Assembly (NCBI GenBank): GCA_023954815.1
Contig: JAGSHB010000010.1
Location: 1 to 64,000, forward strand
From: Myxococcales bacterium
Lineage (GTDB): Bacteria; Myxococcota_A; UBA9042
Direction: 5' to 3'
Length of the DNA: 64,000 bases
The notes below the pieces were generated by a model. The model did no database searches, was not told where the DNA came from, and saw nothing but the letters and a program-made list of their open reading frames with translations. The translations under genes were made by a program, and so were the position numbers. Shown here one piece after another: positions 8,823 to 16,876 of the stretch (positions are counted from its first letter, which is position 1; the number at the start of each line of letters is the position of its first letter).

Positions 8823-9023
8823 ATGGGTCAAGCATTGTGTCGCGTGTTGCGGTTTGCGCTGGTCATTGCACTTGCGTCTGCGTTCACCGGTTGCTTCCCT
8901 GGTCAGTTTCCAGCGCCAGAGACACAGCCGTTGCCCGCCCCCGACCCCCACGGCACCAAAGCTCGATCGCCGCACTCGTTCGGAGCCCCCACACCAGGTT
9001 GGCAGGACGCCAGTGCCGGATGA
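8823..9023 (+). CDS. Tiny lipoprotein coupled to a putative metallopeptidase
   Basis: 66 residues: MGQALCRVLRFALVIALASA followed by FTGC, a classic lipobox, then a Pro-rich mature part of about 40 residues (PAPETQPLPAPDP...). A GGAGGAG ribosome binding site (8811-8817) sits just upstream of ATG 8823. The stop overlaps the next start in the form ATGA (9020-9023). Its size is that of an anchor or lysis/entericidin-type peptide, but the Pro-rich body argues for a wall-spanning spacer. Function unknown. Confidence 0.7.
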   Translation: MGQALCRVLRFALVIALASAFTGCFPGQFPAPETQPLPAPDPHGTKARSPHSFGAPTPGWQDASAG

Positions 9024-9736
9024 TTCGACTCGACGCAGATCACGGCGGACTCAGCCTGCTGCTGCCGCCGAAACTCGATGCGACGATCACCGAGCTCTGT
9101 AGGGCTGAAATCCACCACCTGGGTGACTGCCTGGCCTCGTGGGGACGATTCTCACACCCCGTACGTGTCGTCTCCGTCGCGACGATGGCACAACTGGCAC
9201 GCGAGGCTTCCGCGCCAGTCGACGGGCTCTTGTGCGCTGTGGCAGAACCGCGACAAGTCACACTGCTGCAACCGTCATCGTGGCTCACGGTGCCCGGACA
9301 GTTGACGCTCAGGACGACGTTGACCCACGAGCTAGCGCACAGTCTGCTCTTTCAAAGGTGTGCCCCTCAAAGACTCACCGCAATTGCAATTCCGACATGG
9401 TTTCGGGAGGGAATGGCTGTGCTAGTGAGTGAGGGTCGACCGACAGCGACGCAGCGAAGGCGGGTGGATGGGCGCCTGAGTTTTAGTGCACTCGCCAGCG
9501 CCGATGCGGTGCTCATCGGAGAGCAGGCCGCAAGCTGCTATGACATCGCGCACTTGTTGTTCTGCCGCTGGCACGATCAATACGGTGACCGAAAATTCAC
9601 CGCGCTCTGCCGCCAGATGCGACTGGGCAACGGATTTGACCGGGGGTTTGGCCAAGTGTGTGGCCTATCGATGGCGGACTGGCTCCAAACTACTATCGGA
9701 GATCTACGCTCAGAACTCACCGATGAATTGAGCTGA
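9020..9736 (+). CDS. Putative zinc metallopeptidase (gluzincin, peptidase MA-like)
   Basis: 238 residues. HELAH at 103-107 gives two zinc ligands and the catalytic Glu; the downstream WFREGMAVLVSEG places Glu130 as third ligand, the HExxH...E arrangement of gluzincins and of peptidase MA-like proteins. No signal peptide is present from this start, so as annotated it would be cytoplasmic, which is unusual for the family; it directly follows and overlaps a lipoprotein gene. The same frame is open back to 8726, but that part is antisense-overlapping pdxA and lacks a signal sequence. Substrate unknown. Confidence 0.75.
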   Translation: MIRLDADHGGLSLLLPPKLDATITELCRAEIHHLGDCLASWGRFSHPVRVVSVATMAQLAREASAPVDGLLCAVAEPRQVTLLQPSSWLTVPGQLTLRTTLTHELAHSLLFQRCAPQRLTAIAIPTWFREGMAVLVSEGRPTATQRRRVDGRLSFSALASADAVLIGEQAASCYDIAHLLFCRWHDQYGDRKFTALCRQMRLGNGFDRGFGQVCGLSMADWLQTTIGDLRSELTDELS

Positions 9737-9784
9737 CCGGCAGGCCTCCGAGGAGACCGCCCGACTCCGCAAGAGAGGTGCTGG

Positions 9785-10336
9785 CTAGGGTCCTTTGAGG
9801 ATCTCCGCTTCTTTTTCACCGGCTGCAGCGTCAACACGCTTAACTGCTGCATCAACCCCGTCCTGCACGTCCTTCTTGGCCCGGTGCAAGTCATCTTCGG
9901 ATAGATTCTCAATGGTATCGAGCAGGTCGATCGCATCGCGGCGGCCCGAGCGAATCGACATCTTTGCCTTTTCGGCCTCGGACTTTAGAATTTTCACCAT
10001 CTCGCGGCGGCGCTCACCGGTTAGTGCTGGAATCGGCACCAACACGACCTCGCCGCGGTTCGACGGCGTCAATCCCAGGTCGCTGATCATGATCGCCTTT
10101 TCGATGGCAGCGACCATCTTGCGATCCCAAGGCTTGACCTGGAGAAGGCGTGCATCGACGACCGTCACGTTGGCCGCCTGATTGAGCGGTGTGGCCGTCC
10201 CGTAGTAGTCGACCCGCACGCTGTCGAGCAACGTCGGAGAAGCGCGGCCGGTGCGCAGCTTGTTGGCCTCACGCCTAAATGCCTCGATGGCGTGGGCGTA
10301 GTGCTCTTCGGCGTCCTGCAAGATCTCGTCGATCAT
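9785..10336 (-). CDS. frr: Ribosome recycling factor
   Basis: Splits post-termination ribosomes together with EF-G. 183 residues, normal size. Recognised by LRTGRASPTLLDSVRVDYYG, the TPLNQAANVTVVDARLLQVKPWD block, and the C-terminal DDLHRAKKDVQDGVDAAVKRVD coiled coil. AGGAGG precedes the ATG by seven bases. It follows pyrH after 20 bases, the usual tail of rpsB-tsf-pyrH-frr. Confidence 0.97.
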   Translation of the reverse strand: MIDEILQDAEEHYAHAIEAFRREANKLRTGRASPTLLDSVRVDYYGTATPLNQAANVTVVDARLLQVKPWDRKMVAAIEKAIMISDLGLTPSNRGEVVLVPIPALTGERRREMVKILKSEAEKAKMSIRSGRRDAIDLLDTIENLSEDDLHRAKKDVQDGVDAAVKRVDAAAGEKEAEILKGP

Positions 10337-10356
10337 CGGGTCCTCCTGACTCGGTC

Positions 10357-11094
10357 TCAGCTGTTTTCGCCGGATGGCTCTTTTAACGTAGTGACCAGTG
10401 TGCCGACGCGCTCACCGCCAGCAACGCGCTCGATATTGCCCTCGCTTCCGAGGTTGAACACGATGATGGGCAACTTCGTGTCCATGCACAAAGACAGCGC
10501 CGTCGCGTCCATCACCTTGAGTTGCCGACTGAGGGCCTCGAGGTGGGACAACTCTGGGATCAGGGTCGCGCTGGCGTCCTTGTTTGGATCGGATGTGTAG
10601 ACGCCGTCGACCTTCGTGGCCTTGAGGATGACATCGCAGTCCATCTCATTGGCCCGTAGCGCGGCGGCTGTGTCGGTGGTGAAGTACGGATTACCTGTAC
10701 CAGCGCCGAAGATGATCACGCGCCCCAGCTCCAGGTGGCGGACAGCACGGCGACGAATGTACGGCTCGGCGATCTGCCGCATGGTGATCGCGCTGATCAC
10801 CCGCGTTTCGACGTCGAGGTGCTCCAGCGCATCCTGAATCGCCAATGAATTCATGACGGTCGCGAGCATGCCCATGTAATCGGCACTGGCACGATCCATA
10901 CCGGCGGCCGCACCGGCCATACCGCGGAAGATGTTACCGCCGCCGATGACAATCGCCACCTCGACACCCATCTGTTGGACCGCTTTCACTTCGCGGGCGA
11001 TGCGCTCAAGCGTGGGTGGGTCAATGCCAAAGCCAGCGGTACCGGCCAGGGCTTCGCCACTGAGCTTGAGGAGAATGCGTCGATATGCCGGCAT
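10357..11094 (-). CDS. pyrH: Uridylate kinase
   Basis: Phosphorylates UMP to UDP; amino-acid kinase fold, hexameric and allosteric in bacteria. Hallmarks: [26 protein letters not shown], the [20 protein letters not shown] uridine site and [18 protein letters not shown] take ATG 11094 ([13 protein letters not shown]), matching the usual start, rather than the upstream in-frame ATG at 11130; 245 residues. Separated from tsf by about 340 bases and a terminator-like hairpin, so it may have its own promoter. Confidence 0.96.
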   Translation of the reverse strand: MPAYRRILLKLSGEALAGTAGFGIDPPTLERIAREVKAVQQMGVEVAIVIGGGNIFRGMAGAAAGMDRASADYMGMLATVMNSLAIQDALEHLDVETRVISAITMRQIAEPYIRRRAVRHLELGRVIIFGAGTGNPYFTTDTAAALRANEMDCDVILKATKVDGVYTSDPNKDASATLIPELSHLEALSRQLKVMDATALSLCMDTKLPIIVFNLGSEGNIERVAGGERVGTLVTTLKEPSGENS

Positions 11095-11435
11095 GGAGCC
11101 CCCGTGTTGCAAGCGGTCGGGGTTTATCAAGCGGAGGCAACCGATACAAGGGCTAGGAGCGCCCTCCAGCCCACACCGTGCAGCGAAATTGACATTGCCG
11201 CCCGTACACCCTGCTGGTTTTCTGTTCTATTCGGAGGCCATGAGCGCCCCCCAGCCCAGCAGTCTGCGCCCCAGGGAGTCCTTCTGCGACAAATCGACAA
11301 GATGCGCGGTCTGCTAGACCGAAGCCGTCGCAAGCCGAGAAGGTATGGGCGCGTCGAGATGGAGGGCGCCTCAAATACAAAGCGCCCCCGCCACACAAGG
11401 TGACGGGGGCGCCTCGTTGCGATACGCGTGGCGGC
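11095..11435. other. Intergenic region between tsf and pyrH
   Basis: About 340 bases without a credible gene. The end next to tsf holds the hairpin annotated separately; the remainder must contain any promoter for pyrH-frr, but I see no clear -35/-10 pair in it. Confidence 0.5.
11370..11412 (-). terminator. Rho-independent terminator downstream of tsf
   Basis: Read on the minus strand, GCGCCCCCG pairs perfectly with CGGGGGCGC (nine base pairs; arms 11382-11390 and 11404-11412), followed by TTTGTATTTG. It lies 24 bases after the tsf stop and would separate rpsB-tsf from pyrH-frr, at least partly. Confidence 0.8.
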
Positions 11436-12092
11436 CTAGTTGGCGGCCATGCGAGCGACCTCGTCGGCGAAGTCGTCGGCCTTCTTCTCGATGCCCTCGC
11501 CCAGCTCGAAGCGGACGAAGCGACGGATGACCAGCTTCTCGCCGATACGACCCGCGAGCTCCGTCAGCACGGTGCCGACTGGACGGCTCTTGTCGTCCTT
11601 GACGTAGGGCTGATCGACTAGGCAGTTGTCCGAGAACCAAGCCTTGAGCTTGCCCTCAGCGATACGCGGAACGAGGTGCTCCGGCTTGCCCATCTCACGA
11701 ACCTGCGCCTCAGCGATCTCACGCTGCTTCGCGACGACTTCCTCCGGAACCTCGTCCCGGTTGACGTACGTCGGGCTCATCGCCGCGATGTGCATGCACA
11801 GATCACGAACGAACTGACCGAAATCGGCGTTCTTCGCGACAAAGTCGGTCTCGCTGTTGACCTCACAGATGACGCCGGTGCGACCATCGTGGTGGACGTA
11901 GGCCTGAACCAGACCTTCAGCAGCGGTACGACCCGCCTTCTTCTCGACCTTGGCAGCGGTACGCTTCTGCAGCCACTCGGTGGCCTTCGCGATGTCACCA
12001 TCACACTCGACCAGGGCTTTCTTGCAGTCACCCATCGGGGAACCGGTGTTGCCGCGGAGCTCTTTGACTAGCAGGGCGGAAATCTTCGCCAT
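11436..12092 (-). CDS. tsf: Elongation factor Ts
   Basis: Guanine nucleotide exchange factor for EF-Tu. 218 residues, the short form without the long coiled-coil insertion of E. coli EF-Ts. N-terminal UBA-like domain ends in MGDCKKALVECDGDI, followed by the exchange core with the NSETDFVAKN signature. Start ATG 12092 with GGAGAG upstream; the in-frame TTG at 12104 is less likely. Confidence 0.97.
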   Translation of the reverse strand: MAKISALLVKELRGNTGSPMGDCKKALVECDGDIAKATEWLQKRTAAKVEKKAGRTAAEGLVQAYVHHDGRTGVICEVNSETDFVAKNADFGQFVRDLCMHIAAMSPTYVNRDEVPEEVVAKQREIAEAQVREMGKPEHLVPRIAEGKLKAWFSDNCLVDQPYVKDDKSRPVGTVLTELAGRIGEKLVIRRFVRFELGEGIEKKADDFADEVARMAAN

Positions 12093-12104
12093 GACTCTCT
12101 CCAA

Positions 12105-12126
12105 TCACGGCCTCTCGCGGCCGTGA
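12105..12126 (-). promoter_or_regulatory. Hairpin between rpsB and tsf
   Basis: TCACGGCC and GGCCGTGA (arms 12105-12112 and 12119-12126) form an eight-base-pair stem with a six-base loop just before the tsf ribosome binding site. No T-run follows on the minus strand, so it is more likely an mRNA processing or translational control element than a full terminator. Confidence 0.4.
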
Positions 12127-12145
12127 ACTATGAATTGGTAACTTC

Positions 12146-13033
12146 TTATTCAGCAGCGGCGGCGGGAGCCTCAGCAGCCGGAGCAGCGGCCTCAGCAGCA
12201 GCTGGTGCGGCGGCCTCAGCAGCAGCAGGAGCCGCGGCCTCAGCAGCGGGAGCCTCCTCAGCGCGCTTGCGTGGCTTGCGCACAACCTCGACATTGGCGG
12301 TGTCAGCAGCAGCCGTCACACCGTCGAAATCCTGAGCGAAAGCGACCTTGCCTGCCTGAACACCGGCGAGACATGCATCAGCCATCGCCTGCACGAACAA
12401 ACGGATCGAACGCATCGCGTCGTCGTTGGCCGGGATGGGGTAATCCACCTCGTCCGGGTTGCCGTTGGTGTCGATCAGAGCGACGACCGGGATCTTGAGA
12501 CGACGAGCCTCAGCGATCGCGATGTGCTCCGAGTCGGGGTCAACCACGAAGATAGCGCCGGGCATCTTGGGCATGTTGCGGAGACCACCGAGGTTACGCA
12601 CGAGCTTGGCGTGCTTCTTGGTGATCGTAGCGACTTCCTTCTTGGGCAGACGCTCGGCCATGCCGGGAGCCAACTTGGCCTCGTAGTCGTTGAGCTTCTC
12701 GATCGAGGTCTTGACCGTCTTGAAGTTGGTCAGCGTGCCGCCGAGCCAACGGTAAGCGACGACGGGCATCTCGCAGCGCTCAGCCTCTTCACGAACGATG
12801 TCGCGTGCCTGACGCTTGGTCGCCACGAACAGAACCTGGTCCCCGCGGGCCGTGGTCCGCGAGATGAAGCTCTGCGCATCACGGAAGAGCTTGGCGGTCT
12901 TGCCGAGGTTGATGATGTGGATGCCGTTGCGGGCGCCGTAGATGAAGGGGCGCATCTTGGGGTTCCAGCGACGTGTCTGGTGACCGAAGTGAGCGCCGGC
13001 CTCGAGCATCTGGCGAACAGTAATCTTTTCCAT
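12146..13033 (-). CDS. rpsB: 30S ribosomal protein S2 with Ala/Glu/Pro-rich tail
   Basis: Small-subunit protein required for S1 docking. Hallmarks: MLEAGAHFGHQTRRWNPKM, GTLTNFKTV, the LPKKEV segment and FVVDPDSEHIAIAEARRLKIPVVA. Start ATG 13033 (MEKITVRQML) with GGAG upstream. The core ends near residue 245; it is followed by about 50 residues of which the last 35 are a repetitive EAAAPAAA extension encoded by a GC-rich imperfect DNA repeat (about 12150-12262). Such disordered tails occur in some high-GC lineages. Confidence 0.97.
   Translation of the reverse strand: MEKITVRQMLEAGAHFGHQTRRWNPKMRPFIYGARNGIHIINLGKTAKLFRDAQSFISRTTARGDQVLFVATKRQARDIVREEAERCEMPVVAYRWLGGTLTNFKTVKTSIEKLNDYEAKLAPGMAERLPKKEVATITKKHAKLVRNLGGLRNMPKMPGAIFVVDPDSEHIAIAEARRLKIPVVALIDTNGNPDEVDYPIPANDDAMRSIRLFVQAMADACLAGVQAGKVAFAQDFDGVTAAADTANVEVVRKPRKRAEEAPAAEAAAPAAAEAAAPAAAEAAAPAAEAPAAAAE
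12150..12262. repeat. Imperfect tandem GCC/CAG-rich repeat within rpsB
   Basis: Recurring GCGGCCTCAGCAGC-type units of about 24-27 bases encode the Ala/Glu/Pro tail of S2. Low complexity makes it slippage-prone, so length may vary between strains. Confidence 0.7.
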
Positions 13034-13315
13034 GGTGGTTCTCCGTTGAATCCTCCGCCCCCGATGCATCTCAGCGACTGGCCCACTTTGGGTCAGGCTG
13101 GGACACGGAGTTCTGAGTGAAGGCGGCTTTTCGGCCGTGAATCCTCACTCTTGGGGACGTGCGTATTCCCCAACGCGTCTAGTTACACGATGGGGGGGCG
13201 CGCGATCTAGCACAGTCTCCCCACAGGCACAAGGGATTGTTGATCAATCACCCCAAATGGGCGCCGTCCACGACCGCTGTTGCCATGGTGTCGCCGCACC
13301 GGAAGGCAAAGTAGG

Positions 13316-14077
13316 TCAGGGCGTCAGGGCAGCAAGCGCGTCGATGAGTTGGGCCCGTGACTGCAGCGGTTTCGGCAGCACATCCGCCATCAGCTCATCG
13401 ACTTGTTGTCGTAGGTGCTGCCCGACGGACCGGGAGAGGAAGCCGGTGCGCGCGGTGGCAGGGTCGTTGACCAGCTGCCTGACGAATGCGAGCGCCGCTT
13501 GTGTCACCATTGCAGTGTCTGAGGGGACACAAGCCGCGCAGCGCCAGCCCTCACTCGCAACGGACCAGTGGGCGCCTGCCGACAACGTTCCATCACAATG
13601 CGCGCAAGCATCGATATCCGGCAACGTGCCGATGGCATGAAGAAAGCCGAGGTCGATCGTCAGAGAGGCGAGACGAAATCGCGCTGGCGGCAGGTCATCA
13701 CACAGCGCCAAGACACGACAGGCCCACTGATGCAGGTGGGGGTCGGCGTGCTCAGGTTGAGACGCGACCAAGGCCAATTCGGCGATGGTAGAGGCGAGAC
13801 ACAGGCGCGCCCAGTCGATGTCGGCGGGAGCGAGGCTCTCGGTCCGCTCAAAGCCAGTCAAGTTCGGCATTTGCCCACGGCTCGAACCGAGCATCGCCCG
13901 CCCGCGAGCGAAGAGCTCCAGGCGCCCACCAAAGCGACGGGTACTCTTGCGTGCACTACGAGCGTACGCGTCCACACGACCACGCTCTGGATCGAGCAGG
14001 GTCACAACCAAGTCGGCCTCACGTGCCGGATGAAGTCTGAGGATGAGCGCGTCGGCTAACTCAGCGCTGGGTGCCAT
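13316..14077 (-). CDS. recO: DNA repair protein RecO
   Basis: Loads RecA with RecR in the RecF pathway and anneals SSB-coated strands. 253 residues: N-terminal OB-like domain (DALILRLHPAREADLVVTLLDPERGRV), helical middle with ALCDDLPPARFRLASLTIDLGF, and a zinc-finger-like segment CAHCDGTLSAGAHWS...CAAC matching the family's four-Cys site. It starts inside the end of the RodZ-like gene (17-base overlap), with no strong ribosome binding site, consistent with coupling. Confidence 0.9.
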   Translation of the reverse strand: MAPSAELADALILRLHPAREADLVVTLLDPERGRVDAYARSARKSTRRFGGRLELFARGRAMLGSSRGQMPNLTGFERTESLAPADIDWARLCLASTIAELALVASQPEHADPHLHQWACRVLALCDDLPPARFRLASLTIDLGFLHAIGTLPDIDACAHCDGTLSAGAHWSVASEGWRCAACVPSDTAMVTQAALAFVRQLVNDPATARTGFLSRSVGQHLRQQVDELMADVLPKPLQSRAQLIDALAALTP

Positions 14078-14654
14078 TGGGCCGCGTCGGAGCGACGAGC
14101 GGCAAGCGACCGCCGTTGGTAGCGGTAGCCGGCGTACCTGGCGCAGTCACTGCTGGGCGCCTCGCGACCTCTGGCCGCACCTTCTTGCCCTTGTTGACCG
14201 ACAGCATGAACACCACCAGCGTTGTAGCGGTGATGAACAGCAGCAAGATCTGAGCGGGCGAAAGCGTCCGCCCCTTGGGTGCCTGCACCTGGAAGTAGGT
14301 GTGCACCTCGTCGTGCTCCTCGGGCTCACCGGTCGTGACGAGGCGACTCACCGACGTCTGGCGATCGTAGGCCTCCAGGACAACGACGGGGTCGAACTCG
14401 AGGTAGCGGGCGTAGATCTTGAGGAAGCCACGGACGTAGAAATCCGAAGAGATGGACTCGTAATCGTCGGCCTCGAGCGCCTCAACGGCCTGACGAGACA
14501 GGCGGGTGTCGCGCAGGACGCTCTCCATGGACTCGCCCAACTGCTCCCGACGGGCACGCAAACGCTGGCCAACCGACTCCTGCGAGAGGTCCGAAGACCA
14601 CGCTGGGGCCGGCAATGAACCGAGCGACCGCATCTCCTCACCGGGGGTGTGCAC
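14061..14654 (-). CDS. RodZ-like helix-turn-helix membrane protein
   Basis: 197 residues. Residues about 25-95 form a Cro/C1-type HTH of the HTH_25 kind (VGQRLRARREQLGESMESVLRDTRLSRQAVEALEADD), followed by YVRGFLKIYARYLEFDP as in RodZ. One membrane segment (ILLLFITATTLVVFMLSV, near 146-163) and a Pro/Thr tail follow. RodZ links MreB to the cell-wall elongation machinery; this shortened form lacks the usual C-terminal beta domain. GTG 14654 has GGAGG upstream; an internal ATG at 14633 with GAGGAG is an alternative. Confidence 0.8.
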   Translation of the reverse strand: MHTPGEEMRSLGSLPAPAWSSDLSQESVGQRLRARREQLGESMESVLRDTRLSRQAVEALEADDYESISSDFYVRGFLKIYARYLEFDPVVVLEAYDRQTSVSRLVTTGEPEEHDEVHTYFQVQAPKGRTLSPAQILLLFITATTLVVFMLSVNKGKKVRPEVARRPAVTAPGTPATATNGGRLPLVAPTRPNGTQR

Positions 14655-14781
14655 GTTGCCTCCATGGACCTAGGTGTCCGTCCGGGTCATACAACCAGAA
14701 CGCCTGATACGCAAGTTTGTCGTCGATCTTGCGGGCCCTAGCGAACGGGTCACCGGACGCTATTTTCCTGTATTTTCTGGG

Positions 14782-16767
14782 CTAATCAAGGCGTCGCAGC
14801 CCATCGACGGGACTCCGCGTCGCCGCTCGCCTAGCGCTCACCCATGCAGCCCCAAATGACAGGGCTGTCGCGGCCCCGCCGGCCATCGCGAACGTGGTCG
14901 CTTCGATTTGGACTGGCAGCTCATCAATCAAATAGACATTGGGATCCAGTGGATAGCCGATTTTGGCGAGCGCAAGACAACACAGCCCGCCGAGTATCAG
15001 CCCGATGGCGGTGCCCAAGAGGCCGACTGCCAGCCCCTGCGTCAGAAAGACGGCGCCGACAGATCGCCCGGTCGCCCCCATGGCCCGCAAAATGGCGATG
15101 TCGCGTGCGCGCTCGTGGACGACAACGGCCTGTGTGCCGATCACATTGAGGGCGGCAACCAGGACAATAATGAATGGAAACAGGCTCATCGCGACCTTCT
15201 GCAGACGGGCCGCGTCGAAGATGTTGCGGTTCATCTCCTCCCAGTCGAGCACCCGGAACATGCTCTCCCCGCGGGTTTTGGATTGCCGCATGGCGCGTAC
15301 ACCCGAGATCCAGTTGTCGACTAGATCGACGGCGCCTCTGGGAGCGCGCACCTCAAGGCCGGGCACGATCTCGCCGCGCACCCGCGACAACTTTTTACGG
15401 GCCGCGGCCACGTCCTTCATGACGTCGGCCAGGGTGACAGGCTCCAACGCAGCTCGAATTTTTGGCAGAAACGCCTTGGCCAAGATCGGATCATCCAACC
15501 GAGCATCGACCCATCGCGCCACGTCGCCGCGACCCAAGAATCGCTGGGCGGCGCCAAAGTCGACCATGGCGAGGCGCTGGTCGTGGTCGTGAAACCCGGT
15601 CGACAAGATGGCGGTGACCCGAAAGCGGCCTGCGGTCCGGCTACCGCGACTCCCGTCAGCGTCGCGCATGGGAGACACCGCGCGAACCTCCTGGCCGACC
15701 GCTACAGACAAGCGCTTGGCCAGACCAGCTCCGAGAGCAATGGCAGGCAGCTTGCCTTCGAGGTTCTTCCAGGGCGAGGCGTCACCGGGCTGAAGCTGAT
15801 AGGTCTGTCCACCGGGAAAGACGACAGAAAGCGGTGACGCGCCAAGCTGAACCACAGAAATCGCAGCCACAGTCTGGGGTGCTGCGTTGTCCGGCGGCTT
15901 CACCTCAATCAGCTGGTCACCTTCCAAGATGGCGACGGTCGTCTTGCCGGTATGCAGGGCGACTGACGCCTCGTGCTTCCCTGAGCCACTGTGCCATTGC
16001 ACATCGTACTTGCCAGAGAGGGTTTCCCATGTCGTCAGGACGCGACAGGCATGACGCCCGATGCGGCGCACGACTTCTGTGCTTTCAGCCTGCAAGAGGT
16101 GGACCGCCCCCCGGTTGGCAGCGCCCGTTGCCGGACGACACCCGTCTGCATCGAAGATCACGAGGCCAGAGAGCCCCCGCTGGGGCGTCATCACTGAAAT
16201 AGGTCGAACACTCGCGGTGTCGGACGCCCCTGCGCCCGCGATCAGCACATGTCGCGCGCCCGCGGTCACGCCAGTGATCTTGAGTCGGGTGGGTCGGTCG
16301 TCGTTGAGCACGACCGTCGGCGACTCCCCGTGGGTATCGACACGCCCCGCCACCACCAACCCCTCAGGCAGCCCGCTCAGATTCGTCGCCGGCACCCCGC
16401 GAACGATCGCCCCCGCACGCCCATGGGTCGATGCGAGCATCATGTCGTCGTAAGTCGCCGGAGCCGCAGTGTGAACCTGATCAAGTGCCCCTAGGCGCTC
16501 CGTCACGTCACGCCAATCGTTCATATCGAGGCCGCGTCTCATGGCCACAACATGCGGATAAGTCGCTAGAATTCGCTCCTGAAAAGCCGTCTGAAAGCCC
16601 GTATTTACGGCCAAAACAACGATGAGCGCCGCGACACCGAGCGCGATGCCAGAAACACTCATGACACTGATGAGCGATAGCTGCGAGCTGCGTTTACTGC
16701 GGAGCAGACGTGCGGCCATGAGCAGCTCCCACGGCTTTCCGCGTCGCTCTTTTGCCGGACCGCTCAT
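14782..16767 (-). CDS. LolC/LolE-like lipoprotein-releasing ABC permease with a large periplasmic insertion
   Basis: Inner-membrane permease of the FtsX/MacB superfamily that helps extract lipoproteins for transfer to the outer membrane. N-terminal membrane helix ISVMSVSGIALGVAALIVVL; a periplasmic domain; then three C-terminal helices with the family-specific DIAILRAMGATGRSVGAVF coupling segment and YPLDPNVYLIDELPV, the best LolC/E signature. It is 661 residues against about 400-415 in the family: roughly 200 extra residues lie between residue 125 (GVPATNLSGLPEG) and 335 (LPAIALGAGLAKRLSVAVG, where the normal periplasmic domain resumes). No lolD ATPase is adjacent. The lipoprotein-rich gene content fits a heavy need for Lol transport. 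Confidence 0.85.
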   Translation of the reverse strand: MSGPAKERRGKPWELLMAARLLRSKRSSQLSLISVMSVSGIALGVAALIVVLAVNTGFQTAFQERILATYPHVVAMRRGLDMNDWRDVTERLGALDQVHTAAPATYDDMMLASTHGRAGAIVRGVPATNLSGLPEGLVVAGRVDTHGESPTVVLNDDRPTRLKITGVTAGARHVLIAGAGASDTASVRPISVMTPQRGLSGLVIFDADGCRPATGAANRGAVHLLQAESTEVVRRIGRHACRVLTTWETLSGKYDVQWHSGSGKHEASVALHTGKTTVAILEGDQLIEVKPPDNAAPQTVAAISVVQLGASPLSVVFPGGQTYQLQPGDASPWKNLEGKLPAIALGAGLAKRLSVAVGQEVRAVSPMRDADGSRGSRTAGRFRVTAILSTGFHDHDQRLAMVDFGAAQRFLGRGDVARWVDARLDDPILAKAFLPKIRAALEPVTLADVMKDVAAARKKLSRVRGEIVPGLEVRAPRGAVDLVDNWISGVRAMRQSKTRGESMFRVLDWEEMNRNIFDAARLQKVAMSLFPFIIVLVAALNVIGTQAVVVHERARDIAILRAMGATGRSVGAVFLTQGLAVGLLGTAIGLILGGLCCLALAKIGYPLDPNVYLIDELPVQIEATTFAMAGGAATALSFGAAWVSARRAATRSPVDGLRRLD

Positions 16768-16876
16768 GGGTTAACCTGCCCTTTTGATGAGATCATGACC
16801 TCGCCTTGAACGCGGGAACCTGACACCATCGACTTCCGCCCGCAACCACGAAGAGCCGCGCAGTCTCGGAGGGTCC

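Noticed and set aside
8726-9019. N-terminal extension of the gluzincin frame
   Set aside because: Arg/Ser/Cys-rich translation overlapping the small lipoprotein gene in another frame; the ATGA overlap at 9020 gives a natural start.
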